NCBI RefSeq assembly: GCF_001940565.1
Contig: NZ_LTDM01000011.1
Location: 62,001-126,000, forward strand
DNA length: 64,000 bases
Reading direction: 5' to 3'
Source: Tissierella creatinophila DSM 6911
GTDB taxonomy: Bacteria > Bacillota > Clostridia > Tissierellales > Tissierellaceae
Shown piece after piece: positions 50,526 through 59,244 of this stretch; the stretch's first letter is position 1, and the number at the start of each line of letters is the position of its first letter. Both the position numbers and the translations under genes were made by a program. The notes below the pieces were generated by a model. It saw nothing but the letters and a program-made list of their open reading frames with translations, was not told the DNA's origin and ran no database searches.

Positions 50526-51404
50526 CTATATTATCCCCTCTACGCTTTCTTTTTCAGTTAATAAGACAAATAACTTCTGAAGCGGTATTGCACTTATTTC
50601 TATACCTTTTTCTTTTAAATTATCTTTTTCTTCTTTAGTTAAACAATCAAATACACCTACTATAGTTATAGTGCCAAATTCTTCTTTGCTAATTATATTT
50701 TTCCCCTTTATAATGGGCTCTATTTTTTCTAATTTCCCACTTAAAAAGTATGCTTTTCCCATTAAACTTTCTACTTCTTCTTTTAAATAAACTTTTTGAT
50801 TCTTTAATATGATTACCTCTTCAAATAGGTGGGTGACTTCATCTATTAAATGAGTTGATATAATAACAGTTCTAGGATTTTTTTCTACATCTTGCAGGAG
50901 TAAATTATAAAACTTATATCTATAAGATGCGTCAAGTCCCAAGGAGGGCTCATCAAATAATGTTAATGGCGCTCTTGATGCTAAACCAATTATTAATCCT
51001 ACTATGGTTTTATTCCCTCTTGATAGTTTACTATAGTTCTTCTTTATATTTAAATCGAATTCTTTGATTAAAAACTTCATATATTCTTCGTCCCAGTTTT
51101 TATATAAAGTTTTAGCTGCTTTGAGTATCTTTTTGACCTTTATATCTTCTATTCCAAATCCACTTTCTCTAACTATAGCTATGTTTTCTAGTACTTTAGA
51201 ATTTTCATGTATATTTTCTCCATTTAAAAGTGCTTCTCCACTATTAGCTCTTATCACATTAGACATTATATTTAATAGAGTAGTCTTACCTACACCATTT
51301 CTGCCTAATAGTCCATATATCTTATTTTCTTCTAATTTTAAATTTATATTTGAAAGAACCTTTGTAGATCCATACGCTTTATTTAAATTTTTTATTTCAA
51401 TCAT
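50526..51404 (-). CDS. ABC transporter ATPase of YtrA-regulated operon
   Basis: A 292-residue cytosolic ATPase with GLLGRNGVGKTTLL (Walker A near residue 29), LSRGNKTIVGL (a variant signature with SRGN in place of SGGQ), LTLFDEPSLGLD (Walker B) and STHLIDE (H-loop). The SRG variant is common in the YtrB/BcrA-like branch. The start at 51404 follows GAGGAGGG. It overlaps the GntR gene's end by 8 bases. Works with the permease downstream. Confidence 0.92.
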   Translation of the reverse strand: MIEIKNLNKAYGSTKVLSNINLKLEENKIYGLLGRNGVGKTTLLNIMSNVIRANSGEALLNGENIHENSKVLENIAIVRESGFGIEDIKVKKILKAAKTLYKNWDEEYMKFLIKEFDLNIKKNYSKLSRGNKTIVGLIIGLASRAPLTLFDEPSLGLDASYRYKFYNLLLQDVEKNPRTVIISTHLIDEVTHLFEEVIILKNQKVYLKEEVESLMGKAYFLSGKLEKIEPIIKGKNIISKEEFGTITIVGVFDCLTKEEKDNLKEKGIEISAIPLQKLFVLLTEKESVEGII

Positions 51405-51771
51405 TTTGTCCCTCCTCAATTCTTTTTATATATCCTATTATTTTTTCTCTATCTATTTCAAGCCTTTCAGCTTCTTTAATTATCTCTGGCAGCCTTTCTT
51501 TGAAAAACTTATCTTGTCTTTTTTTTAATATCTTTTTTCTTCCATTTGGAGTTACAAACATTCCAATTCCTCTTTTTTTATATAGAATCCCTTCATCTAC
51601 AAGTATATTTAAACCCTTTCTTGCTGTAGAAGGATTTATATTGTAGACCTTTGCAAATTCATTTGTAGAAGGAGCTTGTTCTTCTTCCATTAAGTTTCCT
51701 GACAATATATCGTTTTCTATTATTTCTGCAATCTGTATATATATTGATTTATCCGAATCTAAGTTAAGCAA
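51397..51771 (-). CDS. GntR-family (YtrA type) repressor
   Basis: A 124-residue regulator. A winged helix (residues about 10-70, STNEFAKVYNINPSTARKGLNIL) is followed by a short helical dimerisation tail typical of the YtrA branch. The start is placed at a TTG (51771), which has GGAGGTG six bases upstream. The open frame runs to an ATG at 51837, but that would add 22 residues not found in the branch and would span the ribosome site. It heads the operon and should repress it. Confidence 0.88.
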   Translation of the reverse strand: MLNLDSDKSIYIQIAEIIENDILSGNLMEEEQAPSTNEFAKVYNINPSTARKGLNILVDEGILYKKRGIGMFVTPNGRKKILKKRQDKFFKERLPEIIKEAERLEIDREKIIGYIKRIEEGQND

Positions 51772-52221
51772 ATTTTCACCTCCGTTAAAATAAAGAAAAC
51801 TTACATCAGATTGGGTTTTATAATCCACCTGATACATACTATCACTTATCTACAATCCATAAAATCATCTACTCCAATACAAAAGGAAAAGATTATTGTA
51901 ATTATAGATTATAGGATACAATTTCTAATCTATTTGGTTGTGTGGTTAGTTGGTTATGTAACTAAGTATATATGTATATTTGATTTTTGTCAATGAGAAA
52001 ATAAAAGAAAAATTTCTATATTTCGCTATCTATTTCCTAAAACTATTATAGAGTGGACAACTCGGTTCACTCGGAGAAGATATACTTGATTTATGATTTA
52101 CATTGGATATCCAAGGCAGATATAGTTGTCTTTCCCTAAGATCTCTTTAATTTGAAGTGTATAACATTTACTTATACGGTTAAAATATTATATAACAAAT
52201 AAATTCTATGGAGGTTTTACG
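51772..52221. other. 450-base intergenic region, no gene seen
   Basis: This gap holds the leader and promoter of the GntR operon (to 51993) and, from 51994 to 52221, AT-rich DNA before the plus-strand 73-residue gene. I found no open frame with a ribosome site, no tRNA and no clear second promoter. A GAGTGGACAACTC-like dyad at 52051-52073 is short and imperfect. Confidence 0.6.
51946..51993 (-). promoter_or_regulatory. Promoter and candidate operator of the GntR/ABC operon
   Basis: Minus-strand TTGACA (51988-51993), 17-base spacer and TATACT (51965-51970). Just downstream, the dyad ttagtt/aactaa (51946-51965) overlaps the end of the -10 and the transcription start, a natural place for the GntR protein to block transcription. 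Confidence 0.8.
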
Positions 52222-52443
52222 ATGAAAGATACTTTGAAAAAACAACTTGACACTTATAAATTTGACAATTCAAAGCACAGTAAAGAAGCACTCTTAGATA
52301 GCCTAAGTTCCCTTAAAGGTGCAACTATAGGCGATAGGGCTACTAGCGCAGTAGAAAATGCTAAGGAAGCACTAAACTCTACTACTAGCAATAAAAGCAA
52401 AATTGTAAATTCAGTTGAAGATGTTATAAAGAATTTAAGCTAA
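52222..52443 (+). CDS. 73-residue hydrophilic helical protein, unknown
   Basis: Not a family I recognise. Starts at an ATG with GGAGG eight bases upstream. The product is soluble and charged, with alanine/leucine heptad-like stretches (DSLSSLKGATIGDRATSAVENAKEAL, around residues 26-51) that suggest two amphipathic helices. No cysteine or tryptophan. It has its own strong terminator. Could be a stress- or spore-specific protein, but nothing here proves it. Confidence 0.65.
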   Translation: MKDTLKKQLDTYKFDNSKHSKEALLDSLSSLKGATIGDRATSAVENAKEALNSTTSNKSKIVNSVEDVIKNLS

Positions 52444-52457
52444 ATTTAAAAAACTAA

Positions 52458-52497
52458 AAAATAGAGTGATGAACAGATTTGTTCATCACTCTATTTT
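52458..52497. terminator. Bidirectional terminator after the 73-residue gene
   Basis: A 17-bp perfect stem (52458-52474 with 52481-52497), 6-base loop, A4/T4 ends. Also suits the convergent penicillin-binding protein gene. Confidence 0.88.
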
Positions 52498-52548
52498 ATA
52501 TTTGACAATATATATTGTTCACTATTTAGTACACCAATATTTTGAGGA

Positions 52549-54564
52549 CTATTTATCTTTTAAATAATACTCCATTATATTTCTTACCTTAGGTACTACA
52601 TAATGGCTTCCGCCCCTACCTTCTACGCCTTCTATCATCATTGAAATAACTATCTTAGGATTATCTACATTCATCACTACAAACCATCCATTCTCTTGCC
52701 CTTTATCTTTTTGAGATAATTTTAGCTCTGCTGTTCCTGTTTTTCCTGCAAGTTTTATGCCTGGAAGCTTTGCTTCATGAGCTGTACCATCTTTATCTTC
52801 TATTACATTTATCAAGCTATTTAATACTATAGTTCTGTTTTCTTCTGTGACAATATTTTCTTTCCAGATCTTAGGTTCTTCACCTTCCTTTTTTTCAAGT
52901 ACTGGTTCCATAATATTTCCATCATTTACTAAGTTGCTATATACAAGTGAAAGATGAAGTGGGCTCATAAGAACTTGTCCTTGCCCATAACCTGTGTCTG
53001 CAAGGAGTATTTCATCTCCTATCTTTTCTTCATTTGCAATTTGAGACTTTGCAAATGGATATTTTATAGGCAATTCTTCGCCAAAACCAAATTTTTTAGA
53101 ACCAGCTATAAAATCTTTTGTTCCAATTTTTAATGCACTCTTAGCAAAATATATATTGTCCGAATAGACAAAAGCGTTGTTTAAGTCTACACTTGAAAGT
53201 TTTTGACTCACCCTATTTATCTTATACCCACCCCAAGAAGAATCCTTTTGCCAACTCTTACCTTGTATATTTATCTTTTCTAGTGGATTTATTGCTCCTT
53301 TTTCAAGACCAATTGTAGCTGTAACTATTTTAAATGTGGAACCTGGAGAATAGGCTTTATTAAATCTATTTTCAAACACACTTATATCCATATCCTCCCA
53401 TTTCCTTCTTTGGCTATTTGGTATATATGTGGTGTAAAGATTTGAATCAAATGAAGGAGAACTTACCATAGAAAGAACTTCCCCTGTTTTTGGATCTATT
53501 GCAGTAGATGTTCCTATATCTCCATTCATTTCACTATATATCTTCTTTTGAAGCTCAGTATCTATTGTTGTATATAAGTCTTCACCATTTTTCGGTTCTA
53601 TCTTTGCTAAGACTTTTTTTTCTACCTCTTTTTCATCTTCTATCTTTGAAATATATATTTCCTTACCATCCTTAGCTAAAAGAGTATTTTCATATACTGA
53701 TTCTAACCCTGCTTTTCCAACTAAGCTAGTATTATGGTATATGCCTTCTTTATCTTCTTTTAATCTATCTGCGGTTATAGGTTTAAGGTATCCTACTAAA
53801 GAACCCAAAGCCTCTCCACCGGGATAGACTCTATCTTCTACTTCATAATAACGCACGCCTTCAATTTCTAACACTTGTGCCAATTTTTCTTTATCTTCTA
53901 ACGCTAATTTGACTATAGGAATAAATTGTTCTGGATCCATGTTTTTCTCTAGCTTTTTATCTATTATTTCTTCATCTATATCCAGTAAATTTGCAAGAAC
54001 TGGATTACTTGACTTATCATACACCGCAGGATATATTCCTACACTATATCTTTTACCATTTACTGCAAGACCTTTTCCATCTCTATCATAGATCTCGCCC
54101 CTTTTAGCAGGTAGAACCTTTACTTTTACTTTATCATCTTTTGACATCCCTGGAAAGATCAAACTCTCATCCCATTCTATAAACCATCCTTTTTTATCTT
54201 CCCTCTTTTCTTTTACCATCTTAGCTTTATAGTTATCTATAGATATCTTTCCAGCTAAGGTATCCATTTGCACTATAAAATTGACAGTTTCTTTCTCCTC
54301 CTCATTTTCCTTTACGTCTACTTTTATATTTTTAGCATCTATTCCTTCATATATCTTGTTATACCTTTCTATAAAGTCTTCTTCTTTTATCACTTCTTTA
54401 GAAGAACTTGATAGCATGGTATACATTTTTTTATAGTCTTTATCTTCTAATGCCGTCTTATATATATTAAAGCTATCTTTAACAGTCTCTTTACTACAAG
54501 CTGTGAAAGTAAATATACTTATTATTGCAATCATAAATATAGTTAATATTTTATACTTTTTCAT
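52549..54564 (-). CDS. Class B penicillin-binding protein with MecA-type amino domain, lipoprotein
   Basis: A 671-residue cell-wall transpeptidase anchored outside the membrane. Lipobox FTAC (Cys23). Residues 28-140 form an NTF2-like MecA_N domain, 150-325 the dimerisation domain (PAKRGEIYDRDG) and 345-665 the transpeptidase domain. Its catalytic motifs are STFK (Ser409, Lys412), SDN (468-470) and KTG (608-610). The architecture is that of B. subtilis PbpC and S. aureus PBP2a, so lowered beta-lactam affinity is possible but cannot be told from sequence. Replacing the usual membrane span with a lipobox is notable. Single gene. Confidence 0.94.
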   Translation of the reverse strand: MKKYKILTIFMIAIISIFTFTACSKETVKDSFNIYKTALEDKDYKKMYTMLSSSSKEVIKEEDFIERYNKIYEGIDAKNIKVDVKENEEEKETVNFIVQMDTLAGKISIDNYKAKMVKEKREDKKGWFIEWDESLIFPGMSKDDKVKVKVLPAKRGEIYDRDGKGLAVNGKRYSVGIYPAVYDKSSNPVLANLLDIDEEIIDKKLEKNMDPEQFIPIVKLALEDKEKLAQVLEIEGVRYYEVEDRVYPGGEALGSLVGYLKPITADRLKEDKEGIYHNTSLVGKAGLESVYENTLLAKDGKEIYISKIEDEKEVEKKVLAKIEPKNGEDLYTTIDTELQKKIYSEMNGDIGTSTAIDPKTGEVLSMVSSPSFDSNLYTTYIPNSQRRKWEDMDISVFENRFNKAYSPGSTFKIVTATIGLEKGAINPLEKINIQGKSWQKDSSWGGYKINRVSQKLSSVDLNNAFVYSDNIYFAKSALKIGTKDFIAGSKKFGFGEELPIKYPFAKSQIANEEKIGDEILLADTGYGQGQVLMSPLHLSLVYSNLVNDGNIMEPVLEKKEGEEPKIWKENIVTEENRTIVLNSLINVIEDKDGTAHEAKLPGIKLAGKTGTAELKLSQKDKGQENGWFVVMNVDNPKIVISMMIEGVEGRGGSHYVVPKVRNIMEYYLKDK

Positions 54565-54664
54565 AGAAATCTCCCTTTATATTAATTATATTGATATCAC
54601 TTAATGTATTATATACCCTATATATTTGTTAGTAAAAGGGAAGTTTATCCATCTGGAAGTATAA

Positions 54665-54702
54665 GGGAGGACTATTACATCAATTGATGCAATAGTCCTC
54701 CC
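54665..54702 (-). terminator. Terminator of the metal-transport operon
   Basis: A 19-bp stem with one mismatch (54665-54683 with 54684-54702), core gggaggactatt, ending the operon that begins near 59900. Confidence 0.85.
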
Positions 54703-54726
54703 CTTATGTCACATTTTATCACAATA

Positions 54727-55848
54727 CTAAAACTCTGATACTATTTCTTCATAACTTTTTATTGCAAAGTCGCGTCCTTCTTTTGTTAACTTTACAATCC
54801 CATCTTCTATATATACCTTTTTTTCTTCTTTCAGAGTCTTCATTATTTTATTTAGAAAATTTTTATCCCAGTTTACATGGTTTTGTATTGTATCAACTCC
54901 AAGCTCTACTCGTTCATCACTATCTCCTTCATGATTATAAACATGGAATAATAGGGACTTTTCTGCGAACTCAAACCTTTGACTTTTTCTTCTTCGTATC
55001 ATAGTTACAAGTCCTCTCTTTGGTGCAAATACAAATACAAGCAAAAATACTACTCCTGTCATAACTGCCATAGAACCTGCAATAGAGACATCAAAGTACA
55101 CAGCAAATTGATAACCTAATACTCCATTTATAGCCCCTACTAGGGCACTTAAAATTATCATAAATTTCAGATCATCAGTTAAGAGATAAGCTGTGATAGG
55201 CGGCCCTATCATAAATGCTATAACAAGAATGGAACCTACCGATTCAAATGCTCCTACTGCTGTAACTGAAACTAGTGTCATAAGACTATAGTGGATTAAT
55301 GACGGCATGAAACCAAGTATTGTTGCTAGTGCTGGATCAAATGTAACTATTTTTAATTCTTTAAAAAATCCTATTATAAATATTAAATTTATTATTAGAA
55401 TAGTTCCCATAGAGTAAATTGCCTTAGGTCCAATATCTCTTCCAAATAATTCCAATCTATCAAATGGTGCATATGCAAGTTCTCCAAGAAGAACTGAGTC
55501 TGTATCTAAGTGAACTGAACCTGCATATTTTGATATTATTATTATAGCTATACTAAAAAGGAGTGGAAAAACTATCCCTATAGCTGAGTCTTCTGAAACG
55601 AGCTTTGTGTTATTTAAAACTTCTGTTAAAAAGACCGTTATAACTCCCATAATAGCTGCACCTACTATTAAAAGTGGAGATGTTAAGCTTTCTGTTAGAA
55701 AAAAAGCTATTACTATTCCAAGTAGTATAGTGTGAGTTATAGCATCACTCATCATACTCATCTTTCTAAGAACTAAAAATACTCCAGGAAGAGAACAAGC
55801 TACCGCCACTATAACTGCTATAATTTGAATTTCTAAATCTGGGCTCAT
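54727..55848 (-). CDS. Metal ABC permease with winged-helix tail (TroD/MntD-like)
   Basis: A 373-residue membrane protein of the ABC-3 (zinc/manganese/iron) permease family. Residues 1-290 hold about eight spans, with the family segments MMSDAITHTILLGIV near residue 33 and SVGSILVIAFMIGPP near 207. Residues 295-373 are an extra cytosolic part, including DTIQNHVNWDKNFLNKIMKTL and YIEDGIVKLTKEG, which read as a winged helix with a wing. That tail is absent in typical members (about 280-290 residues). It overlaps the second permease by one base. Works with the ATPase and binding protein upstream. Confidence 0.92.
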   Translation of the reverse strand: MSPDLEIQIIAVIVAVACSLPGVFLVLRKMSMMSDAITHTILLGIVIAFFLTESLTSPLLIVGAAIMGVITVFLTEVLNNTKLVSEDSAIGIVFPLLFSIAIIIISKYAGSVHLDTDSVLLGELAYAPFDRLELFGRDIGPKAIYSMGTILIINLIFIIGFFKELKIVTFDPALATILGFMPSLIHYSLMTLVSVTAVGAFESVGSILVIAFMIGPPITAYLLTDDLKFMIILSALVGAINGVLGYQFAVYFDVSIAGSMAVMTGVVFLLVFVFAPKRGLVTMIRRRKSQRFEFAEKSLLFHVYNHEGDSDERVELGVDTIQNHVNWDKNFLNKIMKTLKEEKKVYIEDGIVKLTKEGRDFAIKSYEEIVSEF

Positions 55849-56981
55849 TATTCTTCCCCCTCTTTAAAATAATTTTCTACATACTCTATTCCACTATCAG
55901 TTATACACCATTTATCTAAAGAATTAGACCTTGTAAATCCTTTTTTCTTTAAATCTTCAAGTTGTTTTTGAATGTTTTCTTTCCCTTTTTGTTGTAAATT
56001 TGCATCAGGGTTTATAGTAATTAAATCGTGACAGTGTCCCTCGTTATCATGGTTTACATATAGATGATATAGATTTGCTAAAACCTGGTCTTCACCTATA
56101 GACCTTTGATTTTTCACATTTCTTAAATATCTCCACACTAAACCTCTATTTGGTGCAAGAGCCAAACTTATTATTACTATAGTACTTATTATTATAACTA
56201 TCATAGGTCCTGTTGGAAGCTTTGATACAACTGAACTTACAATAGTCCCCCCTATGCCAGATATCGCTCCAAATAGGGCTGATAAAATTACCATTATATG
56301 AAGTTTATCTGTCCACTGTCTTGCAGCTACAGCGGGAGCTGTAAGCATTGCACTCATAAGGATTACTCCTACTGTTTGAAGCCCTATTATGATAGATGTA
56401 ACTATCATAGCAAATAATAAAAATGTTATCTTTTTAGTATCAAATCCTAAACTCTCTGCAAAATCTATATCAAATGAAACTATTTTAAACTCCTTCCAAA
56501 ATGCCAATACCAATAGTAGAAGTATTGTTCCAAGTATAGCTATTATCTTTACATCTCTAAGAAGCACTGTTGATGCCTGACCAAATATAAATTTCTCAAG
56601 ACCTGCCTGATTTGCATTTGGCACTTTTTGAATGTAAGTTAAAAGGACAAGCCCTCCTCCAAAGAATACAGAAAGTATAAGTGCTAAAGCACTGTCAAAT
56701 TTAATTCTAGAATATTTACTTATTCCATTTATTAAAAAGGTTGATAGGAGACCTGAAAGGAGTGCTCCTAAAAGGAGTACTTCAGTGTTTTTAGTTCCCG
56801 TTAGTAAAAATGCTAAAGCAATGCCTGGAAGTGCTGAGTGAGAAACTGCATCTCCAAGAAGGCTTTCTTTTCTTATTACTGCAAAACTTCCAAGTACCCC
56901 ACTTATTATTCCAAGAAGAGCTGAGCCAAGGGATACTATTTGCAGAGTATAATCTGTCAATATAAGATTTATAATGTTCAA
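55848..56981 (-). CDS. Metal ABC permease with winged-helix tail (TroC/MntC-like)
   Basis: A 377-residue membrane protein of the ABC-3 family. The permease core covers about 1-290, with SLLGDAVSHSALPGIALAFL near residue 40 and VGVILMSAMLTAPAVAARQW near 210. The cytosolic tail from about 300 carries NHDNEGHCHDL, a histidine- and cysteine-rich piece that could bind metal, then LQQKGKENIQKQLEDLKKKGF and WCITDSGIEYV, which resemble a winged helix. Pairs with the previous permease to form the channel. Confidence 0.92.
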   Translation of the reverse strand: MNIINLILTDYTLQIVSLGSALLGIISGVLGSFAVIRKESLLGDAVSHSALPGIALAFLLTGTKNTEVLLLGALLSGLLSTFLINGISKYSRIKFDSALALILSVFFGGGLVLLTYIQKVPNANQAGLEKFIFGQASTVLLRDVKIIAILGTILLLLVLAFWKEFKIVSFDIDFAESLGFDTKKITFLLFAMIVTSIIIGLQTVGVILMSAMLTAPAVAARQWTDKLHIMVILSALFGAISGIGGTIVSSVVSKLPTGPMIVIIISTIVIISLALAPNRGLVWRYLRNVKNQRSIGEDQVLANLYHLYVNHDNEGHCHDLITINPDANLQQKGKENIQKQLEDLKKKGFTRSNSLDKWCITDSGIEYVENYFKEGEE

Positions 56982-56991
56982 TTTCTATCCC

Positions 56992-57729
56992 CTACCTTTT
57001 TAAAATTTGACCTGTACTTTTATATGTCTTATTTAAGTTTTCATCTGTAAAGACTTCTTCTACAGGTCCTACCTTTACAATCTGTCTATTTAATAGTACT
57101 ACCCAGTCAAAATATTCTGGTACTGTTTGAAGATCATGATGAACTACTATAAGAGTTTTTCCTCTGTTTTTAAGTTCTTTTAAAAGTTCAACTATAGCAC
57201 CTTCTGTCTTTGCATCTACCCCTTTAAATGGTTCATCCATAAAATATATATCTGCATCTTGAACAAGGGCTCGTGCTAAAAATATTCTTTGTTGTTGACC
57301 ACCAGAGAGTTGAGAAATCTGTCTATCTGCAAATTCTTTCATCCCAACTTTCTCTAAAGCATCAATTGCTAGGTCTTTATCTTTTTTCCCTGGTCTTTTA
57401 AACCATCCCAATTCCCCGTATCTTCCCATTAAAACGACATCTAGCACATTTGCAGGAAAGTCCCAGTCTACACTTTCACTTTGGGGAACATAGCCTATAT
57501 GTTTTCTATGTTCTTTATAACTCTCACCATTAAATAATACCTTTCCTGATACTGGCTTTATTAAATCAAGCATAGCCTTTATAAGAGTAGATTTTCCTGC
57601 TCCATTTGGTCCTACAATCGCCATTAAAACTCCTTTTGGAATATCTAAATCAATATCCCAAAGTACAGGTTTTGTACTATAGGCTACCGTCATATCTTCA
57701 ACTTTTATTATATAATCGTTTTTCTTCAT
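56992..57729 (-). CDS. Metal ABC transporter ATPase (TroB/MntB-like)
   Basis: A 245-residue cytosolic ATPase with GPNGAGKST (Walker A), LSGGQQQR (signature), IYFMDEPF (Walker B) and the VVHHD H-loop. The amino sequence VAYSTKPVLWDIDLDIPKG and the GYVPQSESVDWDFP Q-loop motif are specific to zinc/manganese importers. It drives the two permeases downstream. Confidence 0.96.
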   Translation of the reverse strand: MKKNDYIIKVEDMTVAYSTKPVLWDIDLDIPKGVLMAIVGPNGAGKSTLIKAMLDLIKPVSGKVLFNGESYKEHRKHIGYVPQSESVDWDFPANVLDVVLMGRYGELGWFKRPGKKDKDLAIDALEKVGMKEFADRQISQLSGGQQQRIFLARALVQDADIYFMDEPFKGVDAKTEGAIVELLKELKNRGKTLIVVHHDLQTVPEYFDWVVLLNRQIVKVGPVEEVFTDENLNKTYKSTGQILKR

Positions 57730-57753
57730 GCTTTCACCCCTAATTCTTACGTA

Positions 57754-58686
57754 TTATTTTAATGCATTTACTATTGTATCAATATTAGCTTTAACTGTCC
57801 CTATATAGCTTTCTGCAGGAGTTCCAGCATCTCCTGTGGAGTCAGAGTAGAGTTCTCCACCTATCTTGACATCAAATCCCTTAGCCTTTACCGCTTCTTT
57901 AAGAGCTTCTATATTTTTTCTTGGCACTGAAGACTCTATAAATATGACCTTTATCTTTTTGTCTACTATAAAATTGGCTAATTGTCTTACATCTGAAGTT
58001 CCAGCTTCTGCATCTGTACTTATTCCTTGAAGTCCGCTAACTTCAAATCCATACTGATTTCCAAAGTATTGGAATGCATCATGAGCTGTTACAAGTATTC
58101 TTTTATCAGGATCTATTTCTCCTGTTCTATCTCTTACATATTTATCTAATTCATCTAATTGAGTTAAATATTTCTCTAGATTCTCATCATATTTTACACC
58201 ATTTTCTGAATCTAGTGTTTTTAACCCTTCAGCTATCCTTTGCGTAGCACTTTTCCAAATCTGTACATCAAACCATACATGTGGATCAAAATATCCTGGG
58301 TTCGTATCAAAGTCTAAAAGCTTGCTTTCATCTAAATCTTCATTGGCTGCAAATATTACTTTTCCCTTTATATTTTCAAACACTTCACCCATTTTACCCT
58401 CTAATTGAAGCCCATTGTATATAACCATATCTGCTTGACTCATTCTCTTTACATCCCCTGCACTTGCCTTATAAAGATGAGGATCTACTCCAGGACCCAT
58501 TAAAGCTTCAACTTCTACAAGATCCCCTGCTAAGTTTCTTACCACATCTGCTATTATTGTTGTCGTAGTTACAACTTTTAATTTACCATTATCTTTTGAG
58601 TCAATCTCTCCTCCATCTCTTGTGCATCCTGCTAAAACTACTACTATAAGAGATAGCACTAATATACTACTCCATATTCTTTTCAT
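57754..58686 (-). CDS. Metal-binding lipoprotein of ABC importer (TroA-like)
   Basis: A 310-residue cluster A-I binding protein. Lipobox VLAGC (Cys20). Metal ligands expected from the family are visible: His in GVDPHLYKAS, His in FDPHVWFDV, His in TAHDAFQYFG, and Asp in GELYSDSTGDAG. Three histidines and one aspartate is the TroA arrangement (zinc or manganese), not the His2-Glu-Asp of PsaA/MntA. Captures the metal outside the membrane. The metal identity therefore stays open between zinc, manganese and iron. Confidence 0.94.
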   Translation of the reverse strand: MKRIWSSILVLSLIVVVLAGCTRDGGEIDSKDNGKLKVVTTTTIIADVVRNLAGDLVEVEALMGPGVDPHLYKASAGDVKRMSQADMVIYNGLQLEGKMGEVFENIKGKVIFAANEDLDESKLLDFDTNPGYFDPHVWFDVQIWKSATQRIAEGLKTLDSENGVKYDENLEKYLTQLDELDKYVRDRTGEIDPDKRILVTAHDAFQYFGNQYGFEVSGLQGISTDAEAGTSDVRQLANFIVDKKIKVIFIESSVPRKNIEALKEAVKAKGFDVKIGGELYSDSTGDAGTPAESYIGTVKANIDTIVNALK

Positions 58687-58699
58687 CTATAATATCTCC

Positions 58700-59218
58700 T
58701 TATAATTTCAATTTCATTAAATTGTCTATTTGCTCATCTTCTCCAACTATAAAGATATGTGTACCAAACTTTTTAAAACCTTGCTTTTCATAGAATTTTA
58801 TCGCATTTATATTTATTTCCCATACTCCTAACCAAACATAGTCTAGATTGTTATCTTTGGCAATTTCTATAGCTTTTTGTATCAATTTTTCACCTATATA
58901 TTTTCTTTTATATTTTTCTAATATATATATTCTTTGAACTTCTAATGAGTTGTTATGATCTGGTTCTGTTTGTGCTCCCTCAAAATTAATCTTCATATAT
59001 CCAGCTACTTCATCATTATCTTTAACTATAAAAAATATTGAATTCTTATTTTCTATTTCACTCTTTACCTGCTCATAAGAAAAACTTTCTTTTAAATATT
59101 TTTCCATATCTTCTTTTGTATTATCTTTAGCAAATGTTTCATAAAATGTTTTTTTACCTATACTTTTAATCGATTCTATATCTTTTAAAGTGCATTCTTT
59201 TATTAAAAATTTTTCCAT
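58700..59218 (-). CDS. GNAT-family N-acetyltransferase
   Basis: A 172-residue acetyl-CoA-dependent transferase. The fold motif A is RIYILEKYKRKYIGEKLIQKAIEIA (split near residues 93-117), with VWLGVWEININAIKFYEKQGFKKFG near the end. The amino half resembles the spermidine/RimI-like group (IKSIGKKTFYETFAKDNT). The substrate cannot be read from the sequence. It is unusual to find it between a metal repressor and the importer; it is in the same operon with 27- and 13-base gaps. Confidence 0.88.
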   Translation of the reverse strand: MEKFLIKECTLKDIESIKSIGKKTFYETFAKDNTKEDMEKYLKESFSYEQVKSEIENKNSIFFIVKDNDEVAGYMKINFEGAQTEPDHNNSLEVQRIYILEKYKRKYIGEKLIQKAIEIAKDNNLDYVWLGVWEININAIKFYEKQGFKKFGTHIFIVGEDEQIDNLMKLKL

Positions 59219-59244
59219 TGTATTTTATTCCTCCACTATAATTG

